Source: Calcarisporiella thermophila CBS 279.70 (Eukaryota; Calcarisporiellomycota). Taken from it: a DNA stretch of 63,481 nucleotides. The DNA is taken from positions 400,543 through 464,023 of the forward strand of contig NW_027192192.1 of the NCBI RefSeq assembly GCF_041956535.1, given 5' to 3'. The notes below the pieces were generated by a model. The model saw only the letters and a list, made by a program, of their open reading frames with translations, made no database searches and was not told the DNA's origin. Shown here piece by piece: positions 1 to 11,587 of this stretch. The position numbers and the translations under genes are program-made. Positions within the stretch are counted from its first letter, which is position 1, and each line of letters starts with the position of its first letter.

Positions 1-78
1 CCACCTCACTCCCCGAATCCCAGAGTGACTTCTCTGTACCAAAAACCAATATCCTCGTAACATTACAAATTAAGTTGA

Positions 79-150
79 GGTTCTATAGTGTAATTGGTTA
101 GCACCCAGGACTCTGAATCCTGTAATCTGAGTTCGAGTCTCAGTAGAACC
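79..150 (+). tRNA. tRNA-Gln (anticodon CTG)
   Basis: The 72 bases fold as a cloverleaf. The acceptor arms GGTTCTA and TAGAACC pair fully. The anticodon stem CAGGA/TCCTG encloses the loop CTCTGAA, giving anticodon CTG, which reads the CAG glutamine codon. The T-arm carries GTTCGAGTC. No intron is present and CCA is not encoded, as expected for a eukaryotic nuclear tRNA. The D-arm contains TAATTGGTTA. Confidence 0.95.
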
Positions 151-153
151 AAC

Positions 154-158
154 TTTTT
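154..158 (+). terminator. RNA polymerase III T-run terminator
   Basis: Five T residues begin four bases after the tRNA acceptor end, which is the usual pol III stop signal. Confidence 0.7.
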
Positions 159-498
159 AGTTGTTAGCAATTTTATAAAAGAATTTATACAGTAGCCGTA
201 AGGTAGAGAATGTTTTTAAGAGAAGAAATAGATAAAATTAGTAATTTAAAAGCATTCAAAATAAAATTTTCAGCTCTATCCGTGTGATTATACTTTTTCC
301 AAGAGGTGGAAAATTGATATAAATGCTATTTTAATATATTATAGACAAACAAGAATATTATTTCAAGTCCTGTAAGGATAATATTAACATATCATGAAGC
401 ACGAGTGAATTTTCTCTAGAGCAGAATAGTAGCAAAGAAAACCACCATAACAATAAATAAATTATATCAATCCAAACTTCGAATATGAGAAACTGCTA
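159..498. other. AT-rich spacer, no gene seen
   Basis: This stretch lies between the tRNA and the stop codon of the Hsp70-like gene. It probably includes that gene's 3' untranslated region. I see no open frame or RNA fold of note. Confidence 0.5.
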
Positions 499-3095
499 TT
501 ATTTTGGAGGGGGAGGAGGAGGTCTTTGCGCCATTCCAGGTTGATTTTGTCCTGGAGGTGGCTGACCAGACACTGGGCCGGGGGGATAATAACCATATCC
601 ATATCCTCCATAAGGATATCCTCCATAACCAGGTTGAACGGGACGATATTGTGCATACATCTGTTGTGGAGGATAGTTTTGACCATAGGCTGGCGCAGGA
701 GAAGCAGAATTTGGCGGAATGCCACCAGAAGATGCAGGGCTAGCTGTACTGGGAGGGCCTTGAGTAGGTGGTTTATTGTATCCTCCATAAGCTGTAGTGG
801 CGGGTGGGGGATAGGGGCTGCCTCCTTGTTGGCCATACATACTAACTGGTGTTTGATTTTGGGAGATATAAGGACTACCACCAGCTGTTGAAGGTTGCTC
901 AGGCTGACCGCCATACCCGTAATACTGTTGATAGGCGGGCTGCTGTTGATAGTATCCCATTTGAGAGGGTTGCTGCGATTGTTGCTGCTGATAATAGCCC
1001 TGTTGAGTAGGCGATATTACAGGCGTCTGTAAAGTCGCCTGCTGCTGTTGTGACGTTTGAGGTATTTGCTGCTGCTGCTGCTGCTGTTGCTGATAATATC
1101 CCTGTTGGGCAAGCGGTACTGGTGGAGTTTGTGACATTGGTTGAGGTTGTGATTGTTGTTGACCTTGTTGGAAATCATCTGCATCGAAAGCGGATGTGAA
1201 TACATATTCTTTGTCTCTAATAATCACCCTGATTTGCAATTCTGTCAGTCCGAAATACATCTTGATTGTCATTCGAACTCGCTCGCCTGGCTGGACTCCA
1301 GGCAAATCTGGCATTCTAATGGGGAAGTTGCCCACTTTCTTTACGTCAGGGTGAGTTGTCAACCTTGGAGGAGTTCCATCGAGATCACACGCGAATAAGT
1401 CCGAGTCAGTGTCATTTGGATAGGTTACAGTAAACTCCTTGGTAATGCAATCGTCAACTTTAATTGGTTGTCCCTTGCGCACAAACACTGAGAATCGCTG
1501 TCTGCATAACAGCCGTCCATCAGATCCGGTAATAGAGTACTCAGGCGGATCCAGCCCTGGTTCAAAGAGCATCCGTGTTTCCACGCCATAGCTCCGACGA
1601 GATATACGTTGTGTTACCATTCGAGGATTTAGACCAAAATATACTGCTCCACGCACCACCGCTAGCGCTCCTCGAGGCGGCACGCCGATAAGACTGACTC
1701 GTGTAGCAAATATTTGGTGAACACGATTATACAGGTAATTTGATTGCCCGAATCCTCCCACTAAAAAGATAGCTTCTAATTTCCCTGCTGCCTGCAACTG
1801 CTGCTCAATCAGTCCCAACACTTGTTGCACCACTGGCTCATATACCTCATTTCTTAGTTCTTCAGCAGTGAGCCGCATTATTCCTGCTTCAATGCCGGCC
1901 TCTTCAATAGTAATATCTCCGAATCCCATAGCAGCAGGCATATGCATAAACTGATCCTCTTCTCCGTCAAAATTTGGTTTGACGCCATCGATGAATTTGT
2001 CCATGATTTGTTCAAAGGCAGCAGGTGGAACAGCACCTACATATTGTAACTTGCGCTCTAGTACACGGCGCATATTCAGATCGAGAAAACCGGAACCACA
2101 TGATGCTCCATGACCTTTCGTTACTTCCTTGAGAGTGCGCATTCCATTTTTTTCCTCAATCTCAAAAACAATTAAATCAACAGTGCCGCCTCCGGCATCT
2201 TAATTTGATAAAATCATACTCAATTAATCCTTTGTAACTTCAGTGGCAAACAGAATAAGTTTAATACATACCGCAAATCATGAATCTTTCCCCATTTCTC
2301 AAATTAAACTGATCGCATTTTTTCTCACAATAGAGCGCTGCAGCTTCAGGTTCAGAAATAAGCATCAGGCGGTCTGGATGATCATTCGGAGAAACTATTC
2401 CTGCGCGAATAGCCGCAAGGCGCATAGCCGCTTTGGCAGGATCACTCCACATAGCGGGAACGGTTAAACAGTAGCGGAATTTGGATGTATCGTAGTTAGC
2501 TGCAAATCCTTTTTGTAATTCTGACAAGACTATAGCAAAGAAACGTCATTATTACTATAGGGCTTTTGATAAAGGTGGATGGGATTATACCATAGCTATG
2601 AAATGCGCGCAAGTAATCTGCAATCGCGTCAACGACCGTTAGACCATTTGGTAATGGTGGTAATCGCAGATTCTCATCAAGATGTAGCTTAAATTTAGAG
2701 AGAAGTACTTGATCGCGTGCATCAGGGCGCATCATCATACGCTTTGCACCATAGCCCCATTCATAAAGTTGTTTGCTATTGTTTAAGTAAAAATTAAGCG
2801 TAGGGACTTTAGGGTAGGTGTCTCCGAATTGTTTCGGCCTAAAATAAAAAGATACAAAATATAAGTTAACTTTTGGATAGAAGGGCCAGACTAATAAGAT
2901 TTACCATTTTGTAATGTCGACCACTTCTTCATTTTGCACAAAAGCATATGAGCATCCACTATACGTGGTACCAAAATCTGTTGGGATAAGCGAATATTTT
3001 AGCGAAAAATATATCTGCTGAGATCATCTATTAATTTTACCAATGCCAATAACGATGGGGTACTCCGCAAAGTTAAAATTTGAATTGGAAGCCAT
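499..3095 (-). CDS. Hsp70-family ATPase with prion-like Q/P/Y/G-rich tail (HSPA12-like)
   Basis: This is a multi-exon gene. The start MASNSNFNF at 3095 is chosen because exon 1 then joins DFGTTYSG, the Hsp70 phosphate-1 loop, in frame. Later exons give a phosphate-2 segment, FMIC joined to DAGGGTVDL across the intron at 2199-2271, and FLVGGFGQS, the adenosine-binding loop. The actin-like ATPase fold is therefore complete. There is no canonical Hsp70 substrate-binding domain with an EEVD end. After a short beta-rich region, about 210 residues of Q, P, Y, G and S follow, including a run of nine Q and repeated GYYQQQ units, ending in a polyproline stretch. The divergent ATPase resembles the HSPA12 branch expanded in early-diverging fungi. 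It is probably cytosolic; its client is unknown. Confidence 0.85.
1068..1092. repeat. CTG/CAG triplet run encoding polyglutamine
   Basis: The run is six CTG triplets, then TTG and CTG, on the plus strand. Read on the minus strand it encodes most of the glutamine run in the Hsp70 tail. Its length is likely variable between isolates. Confidence 0.85.
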
Positions 3096-3535
3096 TACTA
3101 TTGATTATTAGAGAAATTTGAAATCTCTAAAAATCTTGCTTTTCAAAAATAAAATAGTGCGGACAAAGAATCCAAGACTAGGAATAAGGAATAAAAAGAG
3201 AGGAACAAGTAGAGATATTATATCTAAACGGAAATGATATAATAGAGACAATAGATGAATAATAGAGGGGCGAGTCTGAGGGGGCTGGATTATGAAATTG
3301 GCTGTGTCCTCTACAACTAAAAAACCTAACCCGAATGTGTCGCTTCAAGTTTAAAAAGGTGCAAAAGATGGCTGTGGTTTGTGGCGCTTTCGAGTTTTCT
3401 ATATATAAGTTTGAATTAAGCAAATTCTATTATCATTTATTCATTTGTGAGGTAATACACCTATCTATCATTTTAGCTCTACTATTGGAATAATATAAAA
3501 TCAAATAAGGCCAGAAAATAAAATAATTTAACATG
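3096..3535. other. Spacer between VWA8 3' end and Hsp70-like 5' end
   Basis: The two genes run in the same direction, so this holds the VWA8 3' region and the Hsp70-like promoter. It is AT-rich. No convincing coding frame is present on either strand. Confidence 0.5.
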
Positions 3536-6500
3536 CTACATCTTAAGCATTGAATGCAGAAATATTGATTTAACAATTCTTGGAAGATCGCGATTCTCCA
3601 TACAGATATGCGCGTTCTGCCCTATCTCGTTCTTCAACTTCTCGGCCTGATCATGAAGCGATCCAATAAAAACTAGATCGCCATTTACACGATCGTCTGC
3701 TTTTAGTGCTTTTGATAAATCTGAAGGTTGCAATGCGTACTGTTGTAAATTTGCATCACTCAGTATTACGACAAAATAGTCGTCGGCCTCTTCTCCTTTG
3801 GTGATTTCCCGAATCGCGGTTTGAGTAGCGGCGAGAGTACTATCACCACTTAGACAAAACTGGGCATGCGCATACATGGCTTGTAAGACGCGATACATTT
3901 CCATTTCATTCCGAGGATATGCACCTTCTTGTACAAAGGGAATAAATGCACCGTCGCCGCTATGACCATATAAGCTATACGCAAATTTATGCTCAAATCC
4001 CCGGAAAGCTTCCATCAGCATCAAAGCAACTTGAAGAGAGCGCTCAAGTCGGCGATCGTGAGTGGTAAATCGAAACATGCTTGCACTCAAGTCAAAACAG
4101 AAATACATGCGCTTTGGTTTCTCTTGGAAAGCTCCAAGTTCTGGATCATCTTCGCCGCGTCTTCTGTAGATAGATGTCTCACCAGTTAGGCCTTCAATGC
4201 TGTGAAATAAAACATCGAGGTCTGATCAATTATTCTGCTTATTTTCACGTAATTAAGTGTCTAATTTACAGTTTAGTGTCATCCACATCACCTGTGGTTT
4301 GGTTTTTCAGCCATACGCGTTCTTTTTTCTTTGCCTCGACACTCTCCAAGATCACACGCAATTCTCGAATTTCGCGCTGCACCTCAATGAAATAGGATTG
4401 GAACATCTAAAGCGTGGTTCAATTAATCAATATTAGAAGCCAAAGTACCTTGTATACATCCTTACCTTCACGTCTTTTTCTGTCATACCAAGTTTGCTTA
4501 GTTTTAACTGCATAGCCATTTCATGTAGTTTTTGGTGAGTCTCTGAGACCTCTTTGGGGACTTCATTTGCAGTACGCTGTTTCAAGTGTTGAAATATTAG
4601 ATTCTTGCTATCTATGAATTTTAATCCAACTTACCAGAGTTAACGTGCTCACGTCCACGAAACTTGCTTCTCTGCCTTTAAGATTCAATGCATCCGGATT
4701 TATCTCACTTCCTCCTTTCCCACCACCGAACGAACCTCCTTCTCCGCCCTCACCCCCTCCACTACCTCCTTCGCCTTCTCCGCCCATTCCTCCCATTCCA
4801 CCCATTCCACTCATCCCACTCATTCCACTATCACCAAAGTCAACCATATCGCTAGGGCTCTGATTCATAATCTCTTTTCGAGAGATTTCTTCAAGTGATA
4901 AAGCTCCATGGACTTTTTCCTCCGGCTTTTCATGCCCGTAGATAATGGACAAAATTGAATCATCTAGAGATCCCACCATTCGCTTCCAGTTGTTTGCTGA
5001 TTGTAAGATATCAGCGGGGTCCACTTGCCATACTCTCACCATGCCGCTCGTGTCCATAGTCAATAATTGCCCACTTGGCAACTCTAATAGACAGGTTGAG
5101 GGCTGTTTAATAGATGTTGGAAACTGTAGTGCCGGAGTGTCAGCAGAGAGTTGAGACTGCGAAGGTATAGCGAGGGGAATTGTAATACGCCATATAATTT
5201 CCTGCTGTAAGTTGACTAACTCCAGGATTCCTTCACTTCTGCTGTTTTGCAATGGAGAAGCTACTGCAAGTTGTCCAGTCTTTCGCAAATAGAGGGCCGT
5301 ATCGAGTAGGTTGTTAAATCCGTTTGTCATTGGCATATCCTCCCTTCTAAAATAGGTAACTTTTGACTCGCGCGAGGATGACAACAATGCAGAAGGAAGC
5401 TGCGTAGCAGTAAGAGCAATCACATTGGCAGTTCTAGGGTTTGTAGAGGAATCTTGGATGGTGAAAACCCGATCGGAAAAAGCACTAGAAAAGCAATATT
5501 GATATTTCTGTAGAATTTTTTAATAACTAAAGAAATATATAAATATTTACTGCTTAGGATCCATATGAATGGGGGGGGATATATAATTTATAGTAGGTGA
5601 TCTACTATTGTATCCCTTGACTTCGACTGGCGATATACAATTAGGTAGCCTGTGTCATCGTTAAAAGCAAATTAGAAAGAGAGAAAGCAAGCAATTTGAA
5701 TTATTTATTTTAAATCTCATTTACCCCTCCTGCCCATCCTCTCTATAAACAATATGATGTTGGTGTTTTAGAGCATCCTTCACAAGCCATACATTTGCTT
5801 CTAGCATATGTACTTGATCAACTATAAAGGAATAGACATCGCCTGATATTAGTATTCTTTCACATATATTATTGAAGTTGTTCTAACCTTTGATTGGGAG
5901 TTCGAGAGTATGTTGCGTGTTGGTATTGAAATCTAGAATAACTATCTTTGGCTGATTGCGTTGGAAGAATCCAATCAAACCAATATGAGAAAGATCCTTC
6001 ACCATTATCGAGCTCTGAGGAAGAAACCCTGTAATCTATTAAGGATAAAACGTGTAAATACATCAATAAAGTATATCATGAGATAAAGGCCAATGTTTAC
6101 CGTAATTGCCGTGACAGAATTTCGTTGCATATCGCAAGAGAGAAGCGCATGATCAGCGGGATTATGGAGTAGTAAAAACCAATTATTTTGCACACTAACA
6201 ATGGCCAGTCTAATCCTTGGGGGATCTATAATAATAAAGGAGATGTAGGTTGATATGGGTACCGGCTACATGTAAAATGCATATAAATGACTTTACTTTT
6301 TTGCAGCGGGAAGAACTCGTATAAATCAAAGGAGTTGATACGTTTATGCCCTTGGTCTACCCAATGTAGTGTTACTGGATTAGTAGTCACAGCGAACAGC
6401 GCTCCATCTTCAAGTCCCACGATGTCAAGCGCATCACCGCGTGTTGGCAATTTAAAACTATATAATTGCTCTGAGAATGTCACCGTTCTCCCTTCAAAAC

Positions 6501-9500
6501 GCTCAAGATGATTCCAAGCTTTAGCCGCATCGAGATCCCACCCTCCTCTAAAATTAATCTCGGACGTATTCGAGAATATTGGTGATTTTTTCTCCTCGCG
6601 ACGCCAAATTTGCCACTCTTTGTCATCACGCACAAGGTCAACCTGTTTTCCAAGCCTTATCGCATACTCAAGTTCGAGGCCGATAGGGATTCCGTGCTTC
6701 CTGAACGTTTCAACAAGTATTCCACGGCTAGATTGATCATACTGATCAAAATCGAAAACATTCTGCAAAACCCGAGATACCCCTTCCTCAGGATAGGCTT
6801 GCAGATGACGCACAATGTTCACCAGTTCGCGAGTTGAATAGGGATAGGATATCATCCCCTCATCGACTAACCGACGCAAATCTGTAAACGCATTGCTCAA
6901 TTTTTCAAGCAGTTCATGTGGGACATTGGGACCATATTGAGTGAGCAAATATAATTCAGAGGCAGAATCTGGGTTGTCCACTGCATAGCAACTGAAAACA
7001 TCACCGATTTCCCTGTAAAAATCGTTCCCTAAAAATGGATATCCTGGGCGATTCGCAAGCACAATCATTCTGAAATTTTCGTGTATTATGATGGTCTCTT
7101 CGTCATCGCCAGAATGTGCATCCGCCGGATTACGAACTATGCGGCGGCCATCCCCTAAAACCATCTGCCCGTCCTCAAGCAGATTGCGCAATACAGCTGT
7201 CACATAAGTTGGCGCCTTATCTGCCTCATCGACTACTAGTATGTACCCTTCACGAACAGCTCTAACCAAGGCCGAGTCTTCATATTGAAGAACACCCTCA
7301 ACAATAGAAGGGATGGCAGTAAGACTTTGAACAGTTGTATCTCTAAAAAAATTTCAAATTTATGTTATATACCCTAGCACATATTATAAGATATTGCGAA
7401 GAACTTACCTATGTAACTGTATATATTCGCGAGGGAGTTGTAGCAGTTGCAAGAAGTAGTCTGCAAGCTTGTTTTTCCCGACTCCTTGATTTCCCACCAA
7501 AAGTAGGTGCTCTCCCAGTTGATAGTCTTTCAGCATTTCTCTCAGTATCACCGTTTGGGCTGAATTTTCGTGAAATAATACGTTGGGGACTAACACAGGA
7601 TTTGAAGGCGGGGTAATGGATTGTTCAACATCGCCGATACGAAGGACTTTAGGATTCTCTCGCGAAGGCAATAATTCGATATCAAGCTTATCGATAGGAA
7701 ATGGCTCTTCTGGCAAGATGCCGTTTGAACGTAACAGATCCTCCAGCGCCTCTCTAGCAAGAGATGGTAAGAACCTTGACATCGATACTTTATGTATAGC
7801 GGCATGCAAATTTTCTTTGGGAAAAGCAGCAATTCTCCTACATATCCTAATCAGTTGCCGTGTCGATAACGAGTTGGAGAGCATGCGTACAGTTTCGTCG
7901 TGACTATGCCTCAGCTTATTTGCGAATTTCAATAGGAGATCGAGTTTCTCTAGCGGCATGCCAGGCGAAACAGACTCAAGTACTTGGGTTTCTTCCTGTA
8001 TGGTGAGAGACCGCATAGTAATAAATGAAAACATTGAAACTATTTCTGGGCTTAGCCATGTTTTTCCATCTCCTCCTGCCACGCCACCATTGCTTGAAGG
8101 TGCTTGCGGCCGCGCCAAGGAAATTATCCTGAATGACGGGTGTATTCGTAGAACGCCTTCCACCAACTTCTCGTCCCTTCCTTGTAATTCATCGTATCTA
8201 CGCCAACTCATTAGACGTCGACCGTCTGGAAGTGGAATTTCTCTATCTGACATCAGTCGCTGTAGAGATGCAAGAGTTCCAAAACCCAGCGTTTCTATCC
8301 CATCCATTACAGCGAGCCTTCCTTGTACGGCCGCACGTACTAATGGCGAATTTTCCCACACTGTATCACCAGCAAAAGAAGTAGATCTTCTTTGGAGGAG
8401 CTCTCTCGCGCTCATGTCACGATGCAATGGAATGAATTCGATTGAATAACCTAGAGTGCGAGCAAAGTGGCGGACAAGTACTGATTTGCCAACGCCTCGA
8501 GAGCCAATAATACAAATATCGCCAGCTTTAGAATGAGCGATGAGAAGGGCAGAAATAACCTGGTGATGATAGGGCGTTTCGACAAAAAATTCTTCGGCAA
8601 AAGGCTGTGGCCCAGCAGGAACTAGCACTTCTTCCACTTGATTCGGTGCATCATCATTTACTCGTCGAATTCTGACACGAGCAGTTGAGGATGAATCACG
8701 GGTAATGTCTATAATGCTGTATCCAGTGGGATGCTGCATTACTTCCGGAAGGGATTCCCCCAGCATGTTGAAGCGCTGATATGCTGCTTCTATAACCTTG
8801 CGGTTTTCATCTGAACATGTTGGAAGTACTGGGTAGGGATAAACCAAGTCAAGCAAAAATCGAGGATTGCATCCTGGCAGTACATTTAATATCCGTGCGC
8901 ATACATCGATAGAGGCAGGAAATTCTGGGATATTACTCTCTTCGCCCACATTTATTGTATTTTCATCTCCACTAGTCCCAGGAGCTGGGCCAAGGACAGC
9001 TGCGACGGATGCAATATTTTTTAATATATCATGTGGTGCATTTGGCGCGATAGAGGATAGAAATGTAGCCTGCATATCTGGAGGTAGAGGTCGAATATCT
9101 CGAGACTGGAATCGACTTCGTAGGGGAGGGTCTAAAGGATAGCCAGAGTATCGAGGTACCGGAACGCCTAAAGCGATGACCAAAAATTTCGGATCGACTC
9201 GTTCTAACTTGGCGAAATTCATAGTTTCCTTATTTCTTTCGCCCCTTTGAAGTTTATCGAATCTATTCGCTTGCATTAGGAATCTCCCATCCTCTAATGC
9301 CATCTCTCTATTTTCTAACAAGTTATTTAATAAAGGCAAAACATTTCGCTCTGCTTTCTCAATGCCATCTAACACTAGAAGCCTTCCATGCACAGCTGCT
9401 CTTACAGCCGGTCCGTCTACAAAATACGCTGTTCCATCACGCAGTTCTCTTCTTTGTTTTAGGTCACTGCTTGTCACATCCTTTGATAAAACTACATATT

Positions 9501-9783
9501 CTACTTCGCGTCGTGTCAGTTCTGCGTATTTTAGTGCAATGAGCCTGCGGAGAGGCCCTGGAGGGCCTATTAAAAACATATCCAGACCAAGAGCGTCTTT
9601 TTGAAGCATCCAACGAAGGTGACGAAGTATGGGCTGGGAATCAAGAGGAAGTGATTGCGGGGGGACGTAAGGAACAAGAGAGAGCACCGAGGGATGAAGA
9701 CGTATAATGAGAGAGATGTCCCCAATTCTGATAGTGGTTTCTCCTATTAATTTCATAAAGTGATTAGCGTCCATAATTAACAT
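3536..9783 (-). CDS. VWA8: von Willebrand factor A domain-containing protein 8 (AAA ATPase, mitochondrial)
   Basis: One gene of roughly 1900 codons is spread over many exons, close to the size of animal VWA8. The N-terminal 792-codon exon holds two AAA modules. The first has a degenerate P-loop, GPPGPLRR with no lysine; the second has an intact GSRGVGKS. A third P-loop, GNQGVGKN, lies at the end of this exon, with its Walker B LVVDEADKAP in the next exon (about 7210). A beta-rich middle region lies near 4600-6200, including a Gly/Met/Glu-rich linker (about 4715-4850). A C-terminal VWA domain has an intact MIDAS, DLSAS, near 4085. In animals VWA8 is a mitochondrial matrix-facing ATPase. ATG 9783 is the first in-frame ATG, but an upstream exon may exist: a good intron (GTTAAATG to TTAATAG, with GCTAATC) overlaps it. 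Confidence 0.9.
4715..4850. repeat. Low-complexity tract encoding Gly/Met/Glu/Ser linker of VWA8
   Basis: Tandem short units on the minus strand encode SGMSGMGGMGGMGG followed by GEGG-type repeats. A glycine-rich linker before the VWA domain is also typical of the animal protein. Confidence 0.75.
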
Positions 9784-10157
9784 TTAACCTGTAATAACAC
9801 GAAACCATTTTCGTTCACTGAAGATGCAAATTGCATGCAAATTCTTCCAGGCTTCTGACCGGAGAAAGCATCTGACAATAGCTCAAGCCTTTGTCTAGCG
9901 ACCTCTTCTAAATGTCTTCTCTTTTTCTTGTAATCCATGCAAAATATATCAGAAATGATAAATAGGTGGCGATGGCATACTATATTGATCTTTCTTTTTA
10001 TATATTAAAATATTCGAATTTCACGTGAACTTATTGATTATTACAATGCGTTGTATTAACAGTACTTCAGTAAAACTGGAGATTATTATCGAATGAACAG
10101 TCACGCAAAAAACATTCGATTAACACTCGTACAGTCATAATAATATTGTTATTTAAA
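9784..10157. promoter_or_regulatory. Divergent spacer between VWA8 and ELP4, possible VWA8 5' exon
   Basis: The 374-base spacer serves both genes. On the minus strand it contains a 53-codon frame starting at about 9938 with MDYKKKRRHLEE. That frame ends in an apparent splice donor but is in the wrong phase to join VWA8. Another frame of the same DNA does join in phase but has no ATG. The true VWA8 first exon is unresolved. Confidence 0.4.
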
Positions 10158-11427
10158 ATGAGTTTTAAAAAACGAGCGGCCATCGGCCAGCCCAAGCTTC
10201 CTGCTGGCACTCGTCTCTCTCCACATAACGCCCAACTTCTTACCTCAACTGGCGTTCCATCACTAGACGATATCCTTGGAGGTGGCCTCCCGATCGGAAC
10301 GTTATTACTGATCAAGCAGGATAAATATACAGGATATGGAAACTTGCTGCTGAAATACTTTTTAGCACAAGGAATGGTAAATGGGCATCATGTTGCAACT
10401 GTGACTGAGAAATCGGAGGAAATTTTAGCGTCTCTACCTGGACTGGCAACAAAAGAGGGTGACAGAGTAGAGGATAAAGAGAAAGAGGAAAAAATGAGCA
10501 TTGCTTGGAGATATGAACGAATGAAGAAGTTTGAAACAAGCGTTAGTCAGTCATCGCGTACGTTTTCTTTTGTTTTTGATGAGCTCTTCGCTAATCCATG
10601 CTTTTATAGAGTCTCAGCAGAGAGAACATCTCCAAGTTTATTGCGAAACATTTGACCTCACAAAAAAGCTACCATTGGGAGAATTTCCTTGTGAACAGTA
10701 TACACAAATGCATAGAGAAGATTTCAAAGATCATCCAGAGTTACTGGAGAGGCTGAGCGAAATGGTACGGGAAGGAGGCTTTAGGTAAATTCACTTTTCA
10801 TATTTTCGATATATATGAAATCAATGGCTTACTTAGAACAACGGATTAGTTCTCTTATCCCATTACCGACAGGAAAAGAGAGAAACGTATTACGTATTGG
10901 GATTCAATCGCTTGCTTCTCCGTGCTGGCAACCTCAAACTCCACACGTAGTTATCACTACCAAATAGCTAGATTTTACCTATTATTTATCTAATTGTATA
11001 TATTTAGGAGCTCTACAAATTCTTCCATGCGCTTCGTGGATTACTTCGGTTTTCCTTTGCTTCCTGTGTCATAACCTTCCCTTCTTATCTTTATTCCCCG
11101 AGTTTCGTCCGACGTATCGAATATATGGCTGACGCTGTAATTGAGCTTGAATCCTTTGCACCACACACAAGTCTTTCATCACCTAGTGATTACCATGGAT
11201 TCTTGTATGTCCACAGACTGCCCGTATTAAATTCGCTGGTACCATCGTCTGCGAAGCTTTCTGTTTTGACGCAAGGGGGGAATAATAATCTAGGATTCAA
11301 GCTAAGAAGAAAGAAGTTTACAGTGGAAACTTTCCATTTGCCACCCGAAGGCGGGGTTTCAGAGAGAAGGGTTCCAACGGAGGAACAAAAAGGGGTATTA
11401 GGGAAAAAAGATGCTTTGGATTTTTAA
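10158..11427 (+). CDS. ELP4: Elongator complex protein 4
   Basis: Elp4 is part of the Elp4-5-6 RecA-like ring of Elongator, which acts in tRNA wobble-uridine modification. The first ATG is at 10158 (MSFKKRAAIGQPKLPAGTRL). Residues about 25-60 carry the family signature SLDDILGGGLPIGTLLLI. At least four exons can be joined in frame. The joins give FETS/QREHLQVYCETFDL, REGGF/SSLIPLPTGKERNVLRIG and SPCWQPQTPH/ELYKFFHALRGLLRFS. The last exon, after an internal MADAVIELESF, ends with FKLRRKKFTVETFHLPPE, matching the family C-terminus. As in other Elp4 proteins there is no Walker A lysine. It is divergent from VWA8 and convergent with the DnaJ gene 160 bases downstream. Confidence 0.93.
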
Positions 11428-11587
11428 ATCAAGCTTATCAGTGTCTAAAACTTCTGTTAAAATTTATTAAAAATATATATATAGATTATATAAATCAAAA
11501 AAGGGCTAATATGACATACGGTTAGATTTATAAATTGAGCATTTGCAGTAGAAAACAGAGAGTTGGGGAATAAGTGGATGACAGAAT

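Noticed and set aside
504-891. Plus-strand open frames opposite the Hsp70 tail
   Set aside because: They mirror the low-complexity Q/P/Y/G coding region on the other strand and contain no motif.
7405-9604. Several plus-strand frames opposite VWA8
   Set aside because: They are antisense shadows of the long AAA exon, with no start context, motif or splice logic of their own.
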